A DNA stretch of 64,000 bases from 13-2-20CM-66-19 sp963824395 (GCA_963824395.1 CAWGPF010000004.1:1-64000); one strand, 5' to 3'. Counted from the stretch's first letter, positions 1-9,791 are shown. Notes: generated by a model not told the origin, from the letters alone. Numbers and translations: made by a program.

Positions 1-128
1 CCCCGCCGGCGTTTCCGGACCCGGCCGCAACAGGCCATGAGCTGACCGGACGTTCCGCGACCTCCGCCCGGCAGGATTGATCTCTACTCATTGCGGACCT
101 TGCCAGCACGGCCACGACTTCGCAGTCT

Positions 129-1004
129 ATGCGCATGAAATTGAACGGGTTCATGGGGATAGTCGCGGCGCTCCTCCTGCCGGCCATCGTTGCTCGTGCC
201 GAAGCATTACCTATTGCCCCTCAAATCGGCGATACCTATGAAATTATCTTGGCCAGGGATTATTCGCATCAGGGCAGCGATGGTTCCTCCGGAAGCTCGC
301 ACGACAAAGACACGATCATCGAACGGGTGGTCGGCCTCCGCGCGGACGGCCTAGACTTGAAGTATGACCTGCCAAGTGCCGCTACGGCGGACGAGAGAAC
401 CAGGAATTGGCAATTTCCAGCCCTGGTTTTCAAGCCGTTTGACGGACCAGCGCAGCTGCTCAACGGCCCTGAACTCGAGGGCAGGCTCGACGGCTGGCTC
501 AAGGCCGCCGGATGGTCCCGCACCGTTTGTGGGCACTGGATTTTCACATGGAACGCATTTCGCATCGAATGCGATCCGCAGTCGGTGATAAGAACGGTCC
601 AATCGTTCGATCTGAGATCCGCTGAGCTTCGCGATGGAGCTTCTTACCAGGAAACCGAAGCGCGCGGTTCTGGACACTTGGTAAGAAAATCAGGGCCAGA
701 TGGTCCAATTTTCGCTGTCGAGATGCCAATCGATCCCGACGCGGTTCGTCGCCGTCGGGCCGAGTCCGACGTCGTGATGGGGGAGCTTATGAACAAGCCG
801 GTGTCCCTTGACGCGGCACTCCGCGAGCGCGCGAAAGAGGTCGTCTCCGGCACGATCTCGGTCGAGTTCGAAGAGGACTCCGCTGGAAACGCGCGCCGCC
901 GAACTAAGGTCACAAAGCTGGACATCAAGGGGCCAGATGGCCGATCAGAGACAGAGTCAGTTACAGAGACGCTGGCCCGGCGAATCGTTTCACGACGCGA
1001 CTGA
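129..1004 (+). CDS. secreted protein of unknown function
   Basis: A 291-residue protein I do not recognise. The N-terminus is a clear Sec signal peptide: basic MRMK start, hydrophobic core around residues 9-20, and Ala-rich cleavage region near ARAEA. The mature part has no membrane segment, many charged residues, and an Asp/Glu-Lys-rich C-terminal third, so it is probably periplasmic or secreted. The ATG at 129 has no strong ribosome binding site, and a second ATG (codon 3, at 135) is equally possible. The gene sits at the left of the accessory region and its base use is less GC-biased than the core genes beyond 21 kb. Reading is open over its whole length. No function can be assigned; existence is well supported by length and the signal peptide. 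Confidence 0.7.
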   Translation: MRMKLNGFMGIVAALLLPAIVARAEALPIAPQIGDTYEIILARDYSHQGSDGSSGSSHDKDTIIERVVGLRADGLDLKYDLPSAATADERTRNWQFPALVFKPFDGPAQLLNGPELEGRLDGWLKAAGWSRTVCGHWIFTWNAFRIECDPQSVIRTVQSFDLRSAELRDGASYQETEARGSGHLVRKSGPDGPIFAVEMPIDPDAVRRRRAESDVVMGELMNKPVSLDAALRERAKEVVSGTISVEFEEDSAGNARRRTKVTKLDIKGPDGRSETESVTETLARRIVSRRD

Positions 1005-1263
1005 TGTCGAACAAGCCATGAATGACTTGTCCGCTTTCCCGGAACTGTATAAGGGCGTTGGCCTGAACGTGCGGTGACCACTTCCGGCCAAGAGTCGGCG
1101 CTTAGCGTCGTTTCTTTGCCGTCACGCCATAAGCGCCTCTCACCGTGCCGGTGTTTTTGACCATGACGCGTCGTGGGGCCTGAAGTAAACGCCGCGCCAA
1201 CTGCCGCAAACACAGCAAAGATCGACGACCTACGGGGCGAACTGGCGTGTGGCATGGAGCCGT
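1005..1263. other. intergenic stretch with possible gene remnants
   Basis: About 260 bases without a convincing gene. A short reading frame ending at 1077 (start ATG at 1018) has protein-like composition but no ribosome binding site and continues in frame back into the preceding gene. It may be a decayed gene end. No terminator hairpin with a T tract is evident. Confidence 0.3.
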
Positions 1264-1383
1264 GTGATTGATTCTTTACCGATAGATGCCACCATCGCCG
1301 ATCTGCGCTGGGCCTCCATGAGTTACGAGGACGTGCGGAAAGAGATGGCCGATGCACGGCGAGCGAGGGCCACAACTCTGTGA
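1264..1383 (+). CDS. small protein of unknown function (39 aa)
   Basis: A short frame from GTG 1264 to TGA 1381-1383, encoding 39 residues with an amphipathic, charged C-terminal half (SYEDVRKEMADARRA). A GGAG sits four bases before the GTG. Its stop overlaps the GTG start of the next gene by four bases (GTGA at 1380-1383), the usual geometry of translational coupling, and this is the main reason to believe it. It could instead be the 3' end of a degraded gene, because the frame is open back to 1189. Function unknown. Confidence 0.35.
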   Translation: MIDSLPIDATIADLRWASMSYEDVRKEMADARRARATTL

Positions 1384-1953
1384 ATGACGAAGGCCTCACC
1401 CCGAAGGCTGCATGGTGGCGCAACGCGTTGCTACCGTGGGCGCTCCTAGCCCTGTTGGTGGTCGCCGCCCTTGTGATTCCGCTCCGCGTGGAGCCGCTCG
1501 TCATTGGGGTTTCTGGAGTTACTGCTTTCCTTTGCTCCTGACATTCCCCGTGATCATCCCATTCCTGCTCTACAGTGCCTATGTATTCTGGCGCCATCCG
1601 AATCGCAGGAGAAAGTACCGCCTGCTGGTGGGCTACACTCTCGCGACTCTTGCCGCGTGTTCGATGGCATATGCATGCGTACAGACAGCAAGAGCGGCGT
1701 ACGCTCAGCGGTAATTAACGCCGTCGAATCGTACAAAAGCCAAACCGGCCACCTGCCGGAGACCGTAGATCAGGTTGGCTTCAAGACTCGCCAAGTCAAT
1801 GGCCAGGACTATGGAACCGACTGGTGGGGCATTAATTACTACAAAGCCATTCCGGGGACTGGATCTTCGGTCGTTATGTTCCCAGGTCCGCTCCCTTTTT
1901 CGATGAACTTGTACGATCTAGATGGGAGAGATTGGAAGTACCTTACAGATTGA
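1380..1953 (+). pseudogene. small membrane protein gene, split over three frames by two apparent 1-base losses
   Basis: Three successive frames together read as one sensible protein of about 191 residues. From GTG 1380 there is a hydrophobic segment (PWALLALLVVAALVIP), which ends at a stop near 1531. The next frame then gives a second hydrophobic stretch (LLTFPVIIPFLLYSAYVFW), a basic turn and a third (LVGYTLATLAACSMAYA), stopping near 1712. The last frame gives a soluble tail (VINAVESYKSQTGHLPETV) ending at 1953. One extra T in the ctttgctcctg run near 1525 and one extra G in cagcggtaatt near 1710 restore a continuous frame. The tail resembles the segment that follows the N-terminal helix in pseudopilin-like proteins. 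Whether the breaks are real decay or homopolymer errors in the assembly cannot be told here. Confidence 0.6.
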
Positions 1954-2139
1954 GAGTGGGCGTACCGGAGCGCTCTGACATAGCTGGCTGATGCGTAACT
2001 CATCCCTGATCGCCTTCGACATTCGCCGCCATCCTTATTTCCAGGGTTTGCGCCAGTGGTGGCTTTCGTTGCGAAGTTCCCAGAGTGTGGGCGCGCAGGG
2101 GAACTGGCAGGGCTAGAGGTCGTAAGTCACTTCCGAGTC

Positions 2140-2367
2140 TCAGCGCGTACGGAAAAAGTGGCTCGCGAGGATAATTACGAGCGCGCCTGCGCATAATGCG
2201 GAGAACAGCCGGATTGAGAGCACGGCGCCGTTCGGCAGCGGCTTCGCCAGAGCAAATACTAGCCCAAGCGCTTTCCGGCCAGTGATCGCGATCCATACGA
2301 AGACGCTGAGTGCGAAGACGCAGAACCAGAGATCAATCGGGGTTGATATCGGATCGCGCACAGTCAA
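2140..2367 (-). CDS. small inner-membrane protein coupled to the RHS gene
   Basis: A 75-residue protein with two predicted membrane helices (about residues 10-28 and 44-68) joined by a short basic loop. It starts with TTG at 2365-2367, overlapping the TGA stop of the RHS-family gene (2364-2366) in a TTGA arrangement, so it is probably translated by re-initiation after the large protein. Small genes tied to the 3' end of polymorphic RHS genes are often immunity or accessory proteins; that role is inference here, since this sequence matches no immunity family I recognise. The unusual TTG start and the tight coupling are the main evidence that it is real. Confidence 0.5.
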   Translation of the reverse strand: MTVRDPISTPIDLWFCVFALSVFVWIAITGRKALGLVFALAKPLPNGAVLSIRLFSALCAGALVIILASHFFRTR

Positions 2368-5300
2368 TTCCCCTTAGAGGTGCACCCACCGGCCGAGGTG
2401 ACCGTGTTGGTTGTAACCTTAGTAAAAGATGCACTCGGCGTAGCTGCACCTGTATATGGAATAGGAAGCCCAAAAGAAACTTGGACTATTCCGCCCCCGT
2501 ACGACACCTGGACCGATCCCTTAATCGGGCCTCCGCCTACGCTGATTGTAATTGTCGTAAACGGACCACCCGTTTGTTGAATCGAAGCCGCATTTGTAAA
2601 CGTAACAGTCGGGCCGACGCCAGCGAAAGCGCCTGCGACTATAGGCTGCCCACTTTGAGCTGGTGCGCCGGCAACATTTGAGCCGGCGTAAGCGGCAGCG
2701 CCATATGTGGCGGATCCCCCGGTTGAGAAGCCCGTGTTGGAGTCGTAGAACACCCCCGCATTCGCCGAGCCCGTCGCGGTAGCCCCGGCTACCAAGCCTC
2801 CCGCATCAATAGATCCTCCATAACCGACCAGAATTCCACCGCCTTTTCCGCACTGCGTAGGCGCCTGTCCCGGGTTCTTTGGCTGCTTAGGCGTGATCGT
2901 CGCAGGCGAATTTCCGGCGGGCCCGGGCCCACCCGGACCGCTGCCGGGAACCGTCACTCCTGTCGCGCTGCCGCCGCCGCTGCTGCCGCCGCCGCCGCCG
3001 GTCGGGGTACACTCCCACTGTCCATCATCGGCGATCCAAGCACAGTTTGTATTACTGCCTGGCGGTTGCACGGGAGGCGGCGGAATCTGCTGGTCTTCGT
3101 CATAGCTGCCCTGTCCAGATACGTCGTCGCCTGAATCAGCAGGAGGCGGGCCTCCGTCGTTATTCTCGCAGTTATGGTCAGGGCAGTTGTCGAAACCTGT
3201 GGGATCAACCGTGGATAACGGATTGTTATCGGCATATGAGTATCGATTGTAGTCTTGACCGTTCGCAGTGTTAGGAATATTGGGATCCGCAGACAGGAAG
3301 CGACCGGTGACCGCGTCTTGTACTCTCCCGTTCATATGATTGAGGCCCATCCAAAGACCAAGAGCTGTCTGAAACGTATACCCCTGTCTTGTGATTCCTG
3401 CGATCGTCGTCAAGTCCGTATTTGAGTCTGCTCCGGACCAGGTCGTGGGGTTTCGTCGATTTCCAAATGCCGTGAAGCTCTCACCAGCCACTTGCGCTCC
3501 GCTGCTGTTAGTGATTGATGCGACGCTTGCCTGGTGATCCGAGAGCAGGTAGCTCAAAGTGTTGGTCCCGCTGCTCTTGCGTGAGTACACGGCCACAACC
3601 TGGCCGTTCGCGGCGATGTAGTGGCGATAATCGGTGACTGAACCATTGGATACTAATTCGAGCAGTCCACCAACGTAGTCCGTGGTCTCGTTGGTGCTAT
3701 TTCCGACATAAACCTGCTGCCAACGGGAGCGATCCGGACCGTATGCGAAACCAGCCGTCTCCGCAGTAGAGCCACTTCCTGCGCTGATACTTAGTGGGTA
3801 GTTGTAACTCGTCCAAGTAATTGAGCCGCCCTGGCGAGACGTGGCGTTCCCGTTTGCGTCGTAGGCATATACGTAAGAGCTATTACCGGCTTGAGTCACT
3901 TGATGCTTGTGTACTGGGTCGTATGTCCAGCTCGCGCCGCTTGCGACGTCAGTTCGAGATGTAATATTTCCCGTGACGTCGTAGGCAACGGTCAAGTTTG
4001 TTTGCGGATTAGTCGTCCCCAATTGTGAATACCAGAATCGATACACACTGTCGTAATAGATATTTTCGGTGAGCCCAAGATTGTTGTCTTGACGCTGGGT
4101 GACGTTTCCAACTTTGTCGTACAGGAACCCCAGGTTCTTTGCTCCAGAGCCTCCGCCCACGCCCGAAGTAACTGAGCCCAACCAGTAGGTAACCGCGTCA
4201 TAGGTTCGGTTCGTAACGATTCCGTTGCCGAGCGTTTCTTGCGTTACCTGACCCGAAGGGTTGCTTGCGTTCGCAGTCCAAACCGCGACATTCGGGGTGT
4301 CAGAGATATCAGTGACGCTCTTCACCAATCCGTTCGTGTAAGCGTATTGAAGCTCCAGCGCGTAGCTGGAAGTACTGGTGGGATACGTAAGCGTACTTAG
4401 AAACCCAGTAATCGATCCGTACTGCTTGGTATAAGTAAATGGGTTCGCCTGACCGGGAATGAGTATCGAGCGCTGATAAGGACGTGCGAGCGAATCGTAG
4501 GTTTCGGTTTCGCTGTAGCCAGGCGAGGAGGTGCAATTCGTTGGGGTGTTGCCAAGGCCAGTGCAGACAGAGGCGAGCCTTCCGATATTGTGCAGCGTCT
4601 GCGTCGATCCCCACGTCCACGACGTGTAAAAATCCGGTTCCGAGCGTGTTAGAGGACGCGAGATCGCGTCATAGGTCGCGCTGAAGGTCTGATTCTTCGG
4701 GTCCTTCCATCCGGTAACTTCGCCGAGCGCGTCGACGGCATAAGACCAGGCTCCGAGATCCATGTCAGTTGCGCCGAAAAGGAACGGCGCGATACCGTAG
4801 TTGTAGGTCACGTTGCTAAGTAGTGTATTGCCGGCCGAGTCGGTAATTCCGATCTTGCTCCCGGCGGCGTCGTAGGCAGTTGTGACGGTGTAGCCGTTGT
4901 TACCGGTCGTCTTGCGCAACCAGCCATTTACGTCCACTAACGTCGTCTGTGCTACGGACTGCGGGTCAGTCACGATCGTGGTTCGACCTGCGTACGCGTA
5001 GCCCGTGATCTGAGGTGTGTTATTCCCGGAGCTAATCGGCCGCTGGCTCGACGTAATCCGGTTGAGAGAATCGTAAGTGTTTGTCGTCCAGTATGAACAA
5101 CTGGTCGTAACGGCCGCCCAGACGCAAGGGATCGCAGTCTGCAGAGTATTTCCGAGATTGTCGTATCGAACTTCGTTGCGACTGTAGGTGCCGCTGGCCA
5201 GCATCCTCTGCTTAGTGATCAATGTGCGCCCAAGCTGGTCGTAAAAGACGGTTGAGTCAGACTCCACCGAACTGTCGGTATTGTAGTGGGTCTGCACTAC

Positions 5301-8300
5301 CGCCAAATTGTTCGCGCCGAGTACGCAGCCGCCTTGACTTGCGCACGTGTCATAGGCCCATTTCGTAAATGTATTGTCGGGCCTTGTCTCCTGAGACTTA
5401 CGTCCGAACGGATCGTACAGCCAGGAGGTAACGATCGGCGTGGAGGTGCTGCTATTAGGATCCGTCAGTGTGGCTGGGGTCCCGAAACTGTAGTTGAACG
5501 TAAGCTTCGTAGTTGATGACCTTGTTGCATCTGTGATCGATAGAGGGAACTGCCCGGTCGTCGTGCCCCAGTCCACTGTGGTGAGCCGGGCGGTCATATT
5601 GGCGCCGGTAACCGTATCGGAATTAATGTTTCCATAGCCGTCGTATGCCAGCACTTCCGTGACCATGAATGTCGTGGTCTTGGCCGGTTCGGTGATAATC
5701 GTGCTGTAGCGGCAATGAGTCGTATCGGGCGTGAAATTCTGTGTTCGCGTTACGTTGTCGCCTGGAGTGCCGTCTGTGTAATTGATGACCTTACTTGTAA
5801 GTAGACCAAGGCACGAATGGGTAGTGTCGGGGTCTGGAGTATTCGTAACGGTGGTCGTCCAGGTGACGCCCTCATAAGGATTCGGATTTGGTGAGCCAGG
5901 ATCGTTGTCCTGAACTGCCGAAATGAGCTTAGTCAGGTTGCCATAGTTGTCGTAGGTGTAAGTAAGGTTGGTCGTGGTAATGAGATCAGCGTTTTCGGTG
6001 CCGCCGATCTCGTGGTTGTAAATAACCGCACTCGCAAAGTATGGGAAATAGCGCTGCTGATACGGTGTGGAACTGAGCATCGTCACAGGCGATGCCAGCG
6101 TGTTAATAGTCTGGTTCGGAGACGTCCCATTGTTGTTGTAGGACTCTGTCTCCCAGACCATTCTCGTATAGGGGAAAGTTCTCTCGAAATATTGGAAGTA
6201 GCCCAAACCGCTGCGGCTGTCGAGCATTCGAGTCGCATAGAATGATTGCCAGCCTAGGCCCTGCAGGTTGGTGAAGGCGCCGAAGTACGCGAATTGCTGG
6301 TTGTAGGTACCACCTGTCGCACTCGTTGGGTCGCTATATACAGTCTCACTGACGACATACATTGGGCCGATGTAGTTCTGATAGGGAAAAGTCGCGTCGG
6401 TGTATTGGGTATATGCGCCCTGCGTAAGAGGTACGTAGGTCGGGGTTGCCGAATTTCCGTACCCGTCAGTTATGGACGTGACGAGATCTGGCGGCGTAGT
6501 TGCCCCGTTATGCAAGTAATAACTGACCCCGCTCGAATTCCAGACCCCGAGGTCGTCCAAGCCATCCGCGTTTGCATCGAAGGTGAAGTAGGTATTCGTG
6601 GACACGTAGGGGATTGAGGTGGTGATTAGGCTACTGATCCCTGCCGCCGTGGACTCGTAAACCCCGATGGTGCTTCCATTGGCGACCAAAATGTCGGCGA
6701 GGCCATCCCCGTTCCAATCCATGACGCCGATAATCGGGTCCGTCCCGACGGTAATGCTCGTGGGCAGCGAACCGTTGCAGCCAGACAACCAAATTGTATT
6801 GCCCATCAGAAAGTCGGTACATGCGTCGTTGTTGAAGTTCAGAAACGCAACCGGAATTCCCTGATTCGCGGCAGACTCTAAGGCGGTCCCGGTTAGAGCG
6901 GGTGTGCTGTCCGTGCCGCTTGAGATGAGGGCATACGTGGTCGTCGTATACGTACACGGATTGCACGTCGTACTGTTCTTGCTGATGGTCTGTAATGCCA
7001 GGTCCTGACGCCCATCGCCGTTGAAATCGAAACTTCGCAGGTTGCCGAATGTTGTTATGCCCGCTGTTGTCGAATCGGAATTGCTCACGACGACGGCGGT
7101 GAGCTGCGTGGGCGAACCCACGGTATAAACCTCCGTGGTCGTACTTGCGAAGCTCGCAATCCCCGAGGAACTCGTATTTAGGCGGCTATAAAGCGTGATC
7201 GACGTACCGCCAAACGCTCCGACCGTGCCCGCGTACGCAGATATCAAGTCCGGCCGACCATCGCCGTCGATGTCTTCAAGAACATATTGTTCGGCGGTCG
7301 AATCGTAGGTGAGCCCCGTAGGCGCACCTGAAAATGTTCCAGTCGACGAGCTATAGGTGTAGTAGTACCAAGTTGTCCCGTTTACCGCGAGAATGCCATC
7401 TTGGCCCGTACCAAGAAGATCACCGAACAACGCTTGGGGGGCCGACGCGCTGACACCTGTATTGACGCCAGCGCCATAACCTGAGGAAGACCCAAACGAC
7501 ACGTAGAGCGTCGAACCATTAACGTACACAAGATCGGGGTAACCGTCGTGGTTGAAATCGTACTGAATAGCCGATGAAGGCTTCGAGATCGCGGTCTTCG
7601 CTGTAGTTGAAACTCCCGCGGAGCCGTTCTGGTAAGTGATGGCCGTCGCGGGAAGGCAATTGCTCTTTGCCGAATCGGCGCACTCTTGAACGCTAGTGAG
7701 CTGGTCTCGCGCAGTAGTGGGCGACGCCTCGTAAGTGAGAAAATATTCCTTAACGGTTGTGCCACTGTACGTAATCGCGATGCTATTAAGCAGATTGGTG
7801 TTGGACACTACTGTCCCGGCCACATATCCGTTCGTCGGAACGGGATTTGTTCCATACGTGAAGTGCATTACGTAAGCGTAAGAACTTCCACCCTGAGTCG
7901 TAGGCGTCCACGAGATGGTCGACGGGACGCCAGTGCCTGTTCCCGTGTTGTAGTTGATGAATATCGTGTTACCTGAGGTGTCCACGATTTCGTTCAGGAG
8001 CCATTCCAACGCGGTAGTTGAACCTGTCGCAAGTATCCGGGCATTTCCGCCGTTGCCGTAAATATACGAGACGCCGTTTCTATCCTGAACCGTGAAATAG
8101 GCCGGCCCGGTTCCTGCCGCTGTTGTGGAGGCGGTTACATTCTTGAAGTTTGCGATTTCGGTTTGGTAGGTCGAACTCGGTTGTCCGTATGTCCCTGCAT
8201 TGCTAGTCAGACGCAGTCGCTGGCCGTCGAGACACAGGCCGTCAGTTGTGCTCAAGGCGACTGGGGCAGGAGCGAGGTCCTCTGTGTAGGTCAGGTTGCA

Positions 8301-8588
8301 GCGGGTGATTGCGCTGAGGCCAGCAATGTTCCAGCCGACGCCGACTACGCCATTGCCGCTTTGGCTGCTATACGTGAGTGCTATCTTTGGCGTCAGCCCG
8401 TTCGGGCCCGGTGGCGCCCAGATCGGAATTGTGTACGTGGCCGCACCCGTGTTGGACACAGCGAACGAGCCTGGGGTTCGGCCGACGCCCCCTTGCGCAT
8501 TGTCCGAAAATACGGCGAGGGACAGAGCAGCTAGTAGCGAGAGAGTCTTCGAGATAAGCGCACCCGCGTGAACCCAGCGATGGAACAT
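2364..8588 (-). CDS. secreted SpvB/VCBS/RHS-repeat protein
   Basis: A 2074-residue protein. An N-terminal Sec signal (hydrophobic core SLLAALSLAV) is followed by an SpvB / TcdB-type domain (motif IWAPPGPNGLTPKIALTYSS). VCBS/FG-GAP repeats follow between about residues 340 and 720 (for example FNHDGYPDL, DIDGDGRPDL, FDFNGDGRQDL, DWNGDGLADI). Then come a TcB-like middle, YD/RHS repeats from about 1100 to 1650, and the RHS-associated core (NGRVQDAVTGRFLSADP, then NRYSYADNNP and DPTG) near 1740-1800. After the core lies a low-complexity Pro/Gly linker and a Gly-rich beta-type tail of about 180 residues. This layout matches the B component of Tc toxins and RHS cages, in which the core closes a shell holding the C-terminal tail. 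ATG 8588 has GGGGAG eight bases upstream; GTG 8597 is an alternative. Base composition is lower in GC than the core genes. Likely exported. No known toxin fold is visible in the tail. Confidence 0.85.
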   Translation of the reverse strand: MFHRWVHAGALISKTLSLLAALSLAVFSDNAQGGVGRTPGSFAVSNTGAATYTIPIWAPPGPNGLTPKIALTYSSQSGNGVVGVGWNIAGLSAITRCNLTYTEDLAPAPVALSTTDGLCLDGQRLRLTSNAGTYGQPSSTYQTEIANFKNVTASTTAAGTGPAYFTVQDRNGVSYIYGNGGNARILATGSTTALEWLLNEIVDTSGNTIFINYNTGTGTGVPSTISWTPTTQGGSSYAYVMHFTYGTNPVPTNGYVAGTVVSNTNLLNSIAITYSGTTVKEYFLTYEASPTTARDQLTSVQECADSAKSNCLPATAITYQNGSAGVSTTAKTAISKPSSAIQYDFNHDGYPDLVYVNGSTLYVSFGSSSGYGAGVNTGVSASAPQALFGDLLGTGQDGILAVNGTTWYYYTYSSSTGTFSGAPTGLTYDSTAEQYVLEDIDGDGRPDLISAYAGTVGAFGGTSITLYSRLNTSSSGIASFASTTTEVYTVGSPTQLTAVVVSNSDSTTAGITTFGNLRSFDFNGDGRQDLALQTISKNSTTCNPCTYTTTTYALISSGTDSTPALTGTALESAANQGIPVAFLNFNNDACTDFLMGNTIWLSGCNGSLPTSITVGTDPIIGVMDWNGDGLADILVANGSTIGVYESTAAGISSLITTSIPYVSTNTYFTFDANADGLDDLGVWNSSGVSYYLHNGATTPPDLVTSITDGYGNSATPTYVPLTQGAYTQYTDATFPYQNYIGPMYVVSETVYSDPTSATGGTYNQQFAYFGAFTNLQGLGWQSFYATRMLDSRSGLGYFQYFERTFPYTRMVWETESYNNNGTSPNQTINTLASPVTMLSSTPYQQRYFPYFASAVIYNHEIGGTENADLITTTNLTYTYDNYGNLTKLISAVQDNDPGSPNPNPYEGVTWTTTVTNTPDPDTTHSCLGLLTSKVINYTDGTPGDNVTRTQNFTPDTTHCRYSTIITEPAKTTTFMVTEVLAYDGYGNINSDTVTGANMTARLTTVDWGTTTGQFPLSITDATRSSTTKLTFNYSFGTPATLTDPNSSTSTPIVTSWLYDPFGRKSQETRPDNTFTKWAYDTCASQGGCVLGANNLAVVQTHYNTDSSVESDSTVFYDQLGRTLITKQRMLASGTYSRNEVRYDNLGNTLQTAIPCVWAAVTTSCSYWTTNTYDSLNRITSSQRPISSGNNTPQITGYAYAGRTTIVTDPQSVAQTTLVDVNGWLRKTTGNNGYTVTTAYDAAGSKIGITDSAGNTLLSNVTYNYGIAPFLFGATDMDLGAWSYAVDALGEVTGWKDPKNQTFSATYDAISRPLTRSEPDFYTSWTWGSTQTLHNIGRLASVCTGLGNTPTNCTSSPGYSETETYDSLARPYQRSILIPGQANPFTYTKQYGSITGFLSTLTYPTSTSSYALELQYAYTNGLVKSVTDISDTPNVAVWTANASNPSGQVTQETLGNGIVTNRTYDAVTYWLGSVTSGVGGGSGAKNLGFLYDKVGNVTQRQDNNLGLTENIYYDSVYRFWYSQLGTTNPQTNLTVAYDVTGNITSRTDVASGASWTYDPVHKHQVTQAGNSSYVYAYDANGNATSRQGGSITWTSYNYPLSISAGSGSTAETAGFAYGPDRSRWQQVYVGNSTNETTDYVGGLLELVSNGSVTDYRHYIAANGQVVAVYSRKSSGTNTLSYLLSDHQASVASITNSSGAQVAGESFTAFGNRRNPTTWSGADSNTDLTTIAGITRQGYTFQTALGLWMGLNHMNGRVQDAVTGRFLSADPNIPNTANGQDYNRYSYADNNPLSTVDPTGFDNCPDHNCENNDGGPPPADSGDDVSGQGSYDEDQQIPPPPVQPPGSNTNCAWIADDGQWECTPTGGGGGSSGGGSATGVTVPGSGPGGPGPAGNSPATITPKQPKNPGQAPTQCGKGGGILVGYGGSIDAGGLVAGATATGSANAGVFYDSNTGFSTGGSATYGAAAYAGSNVAGAPAQSGQPIVAGAFAGVGPTVTFTNAASIQQTGGPFTTITISVGGGPIKGSVQVSYGGGIVQVSFGLPIPYTGAATPSASFTKVTTNTVTSAGGCTSKGN

Positions 8589-8802
8589 CCGCGTCACTCC
8601 CCTGATTGTTCTTCGTCAACGCGACCTTGGGCGCGAACTTTGTGCGTGGGACGATACGCCGACCTCGAAGCGCCAAACAACACTATGAAAGCGGATCCAG
8701 AGAAAAAATATTTTCGTTAGCGAGTGAGAGAGATAAGACGCTCGGGACATATCGTCGCTACGAAGGGGTCGATCTAGGGTCGGGGAGAATTCTGGACCGA
8801 GT

Positions 8803-9657
8803 TTATTGCGAACCGCCCATGATCGTTAGGTGCAGAACGTCTGCGTCTGATGACGCGCCGGATGGATGAATGAAGCCCGCGCGCTCGGCAAGTCCGCGGA
8901 TTTCGCTAGGGACGACTGGGACTATCTGTTGTGAAGAACGACCGGCCGGTTCAAATCCATCAGGAGAAACATCAGGTGAATATCCGGACGAAGAAAAAAC
9001 AAGAGAAAGCAGATCCGCGTAGACGGATGGGTCGGGTGGCGCTGGTAACGGCGATGCGGTGCGGATAGCACTCGCCAAAGACTGCTGCCAACGCTGCGTC
9101 CCGTTGCAGTGATCGAGTTTTACATTTATGACGGCGCCGCTGCGGTCTTGCTCGATTCGAGCGCGACACTTGAATTGCGGCGCACCAATATCACTTCGGG
9201 GCCGCGACCAGGCCCGCTGGATTCGCGCTTGTACCTGGCCGACGTAACGGCCGAACATCATGGCGTGTTGCGCCGGATCATCCGGTGCGGCCGTGGCACT
9301 TGGACTGCTATCTGAGTTGGGATCTGTATCTACTGCGGGCGCACTGTCTAGGCTCAGGACCAAGAGAGCGAGGTCCTTCGACGCCAACCCCCGAGATGCG
9401 AGTTCTTTGGGGTCAATGGTCGGTGCTGGCTGGGGGTTCGATGAGGGCTCGTTTACAAAGACCACGGTCATTACGGGCTCTGCCGTGGAACTGATCGCGC
9501 TACCGCCTGCGCCCGAGCGGTTGGGCTTTGCTGGCGCCCGCTGTGAAAGCGTAAGGATTAAAGGCAGCAGTAGCAGACAATGAACGCCCGCGGTGCCTAG
9601 AAAGCCTAAAAGGCTGAACCTGAGACGGCGTGAGTCAGTAAACGGTCCGCGTGACAC
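8803..9657 (-). CDS. TonB/TolA C-terminal-like envelope protein
   Basis: From GTG 9657 this gives 284 residues. A basic N-terminus is followed by one membrane helix at about residues 14-33 (LGFLGTAGVHCLLLLPLILTL), a Pro/Ser/Asp-rich periplasmic linker, and a TonB/TolA-type C-terminal domain. That domain has the pattern YVGQVQARIQRAWSRP, a conserved Cys pair in FKCRARIEQ and LDHCNG, and ASAIRTASPLPAPPDP. This is the same pattern as TolA and TonB box-binding domains that take envelope energy to the outer membrane. The frame is open to ATG 9807, but that start would place the helix near residue 70 and overlap the upstream gene, so the GTG is preferred. The gene lies just upstream of the RHS gene on the same strand and could help its export or be unrelated. 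ExbB/ExbD-like partners are not in view. Confidence 0.6.
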   Translation of the reverse strand: MSRGPFTDSRRLRFSLLGFLGTAGVHCLLLLPLILTLSQRAPAKPNRSGAGGSAISSTAEPVMTVVFVNEPSSNPQPAPTIDPKELASRGLASKDLALLVLSLDSAPAVDTDPNSDSSPSATAAPDDPAQHAMMFGRYVGQVQARIQRAWSRPRSDIGAPQFKCRARIEQDRSGAVINVKLDHCNGTQRWQQSLASAIRTASPLPAPPDPSVYADLLSLVFSSSGYSPDVSPDGFEPAGRSSQQIVPVVPSEIRGLAERAGFIHPSGASSDADVLHLTIMGGSQ

Positions 9658-9791
9658 GGCGATTCGATCTCTTGCGATCCACCCAACCCGGTGATCATAC
9701 CCTCGCTTAGCTCGATGTGGTGCAGCGGTGCAGAGATTGCCGCTGCTGTCACGAAAGGCAAAGCAAAGAAACGCATGAAGGGTGTGTGCAA

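Noticed and set aside
2900..3100. Pro/Gly-rich repeats as a separate gene on the plus strand
   Set aside because: They are the linker of the RHS protein on the minus strand; the plus frame has no domain or start signal.
9606..9776. Short minus-strand frame with a signal-peptide-like start (MRFFALPFVTAAAISA)
   Set aside because: No ribosome binding site, overlaps the better TonB-like gene, and the rest has no protein-like pattern.
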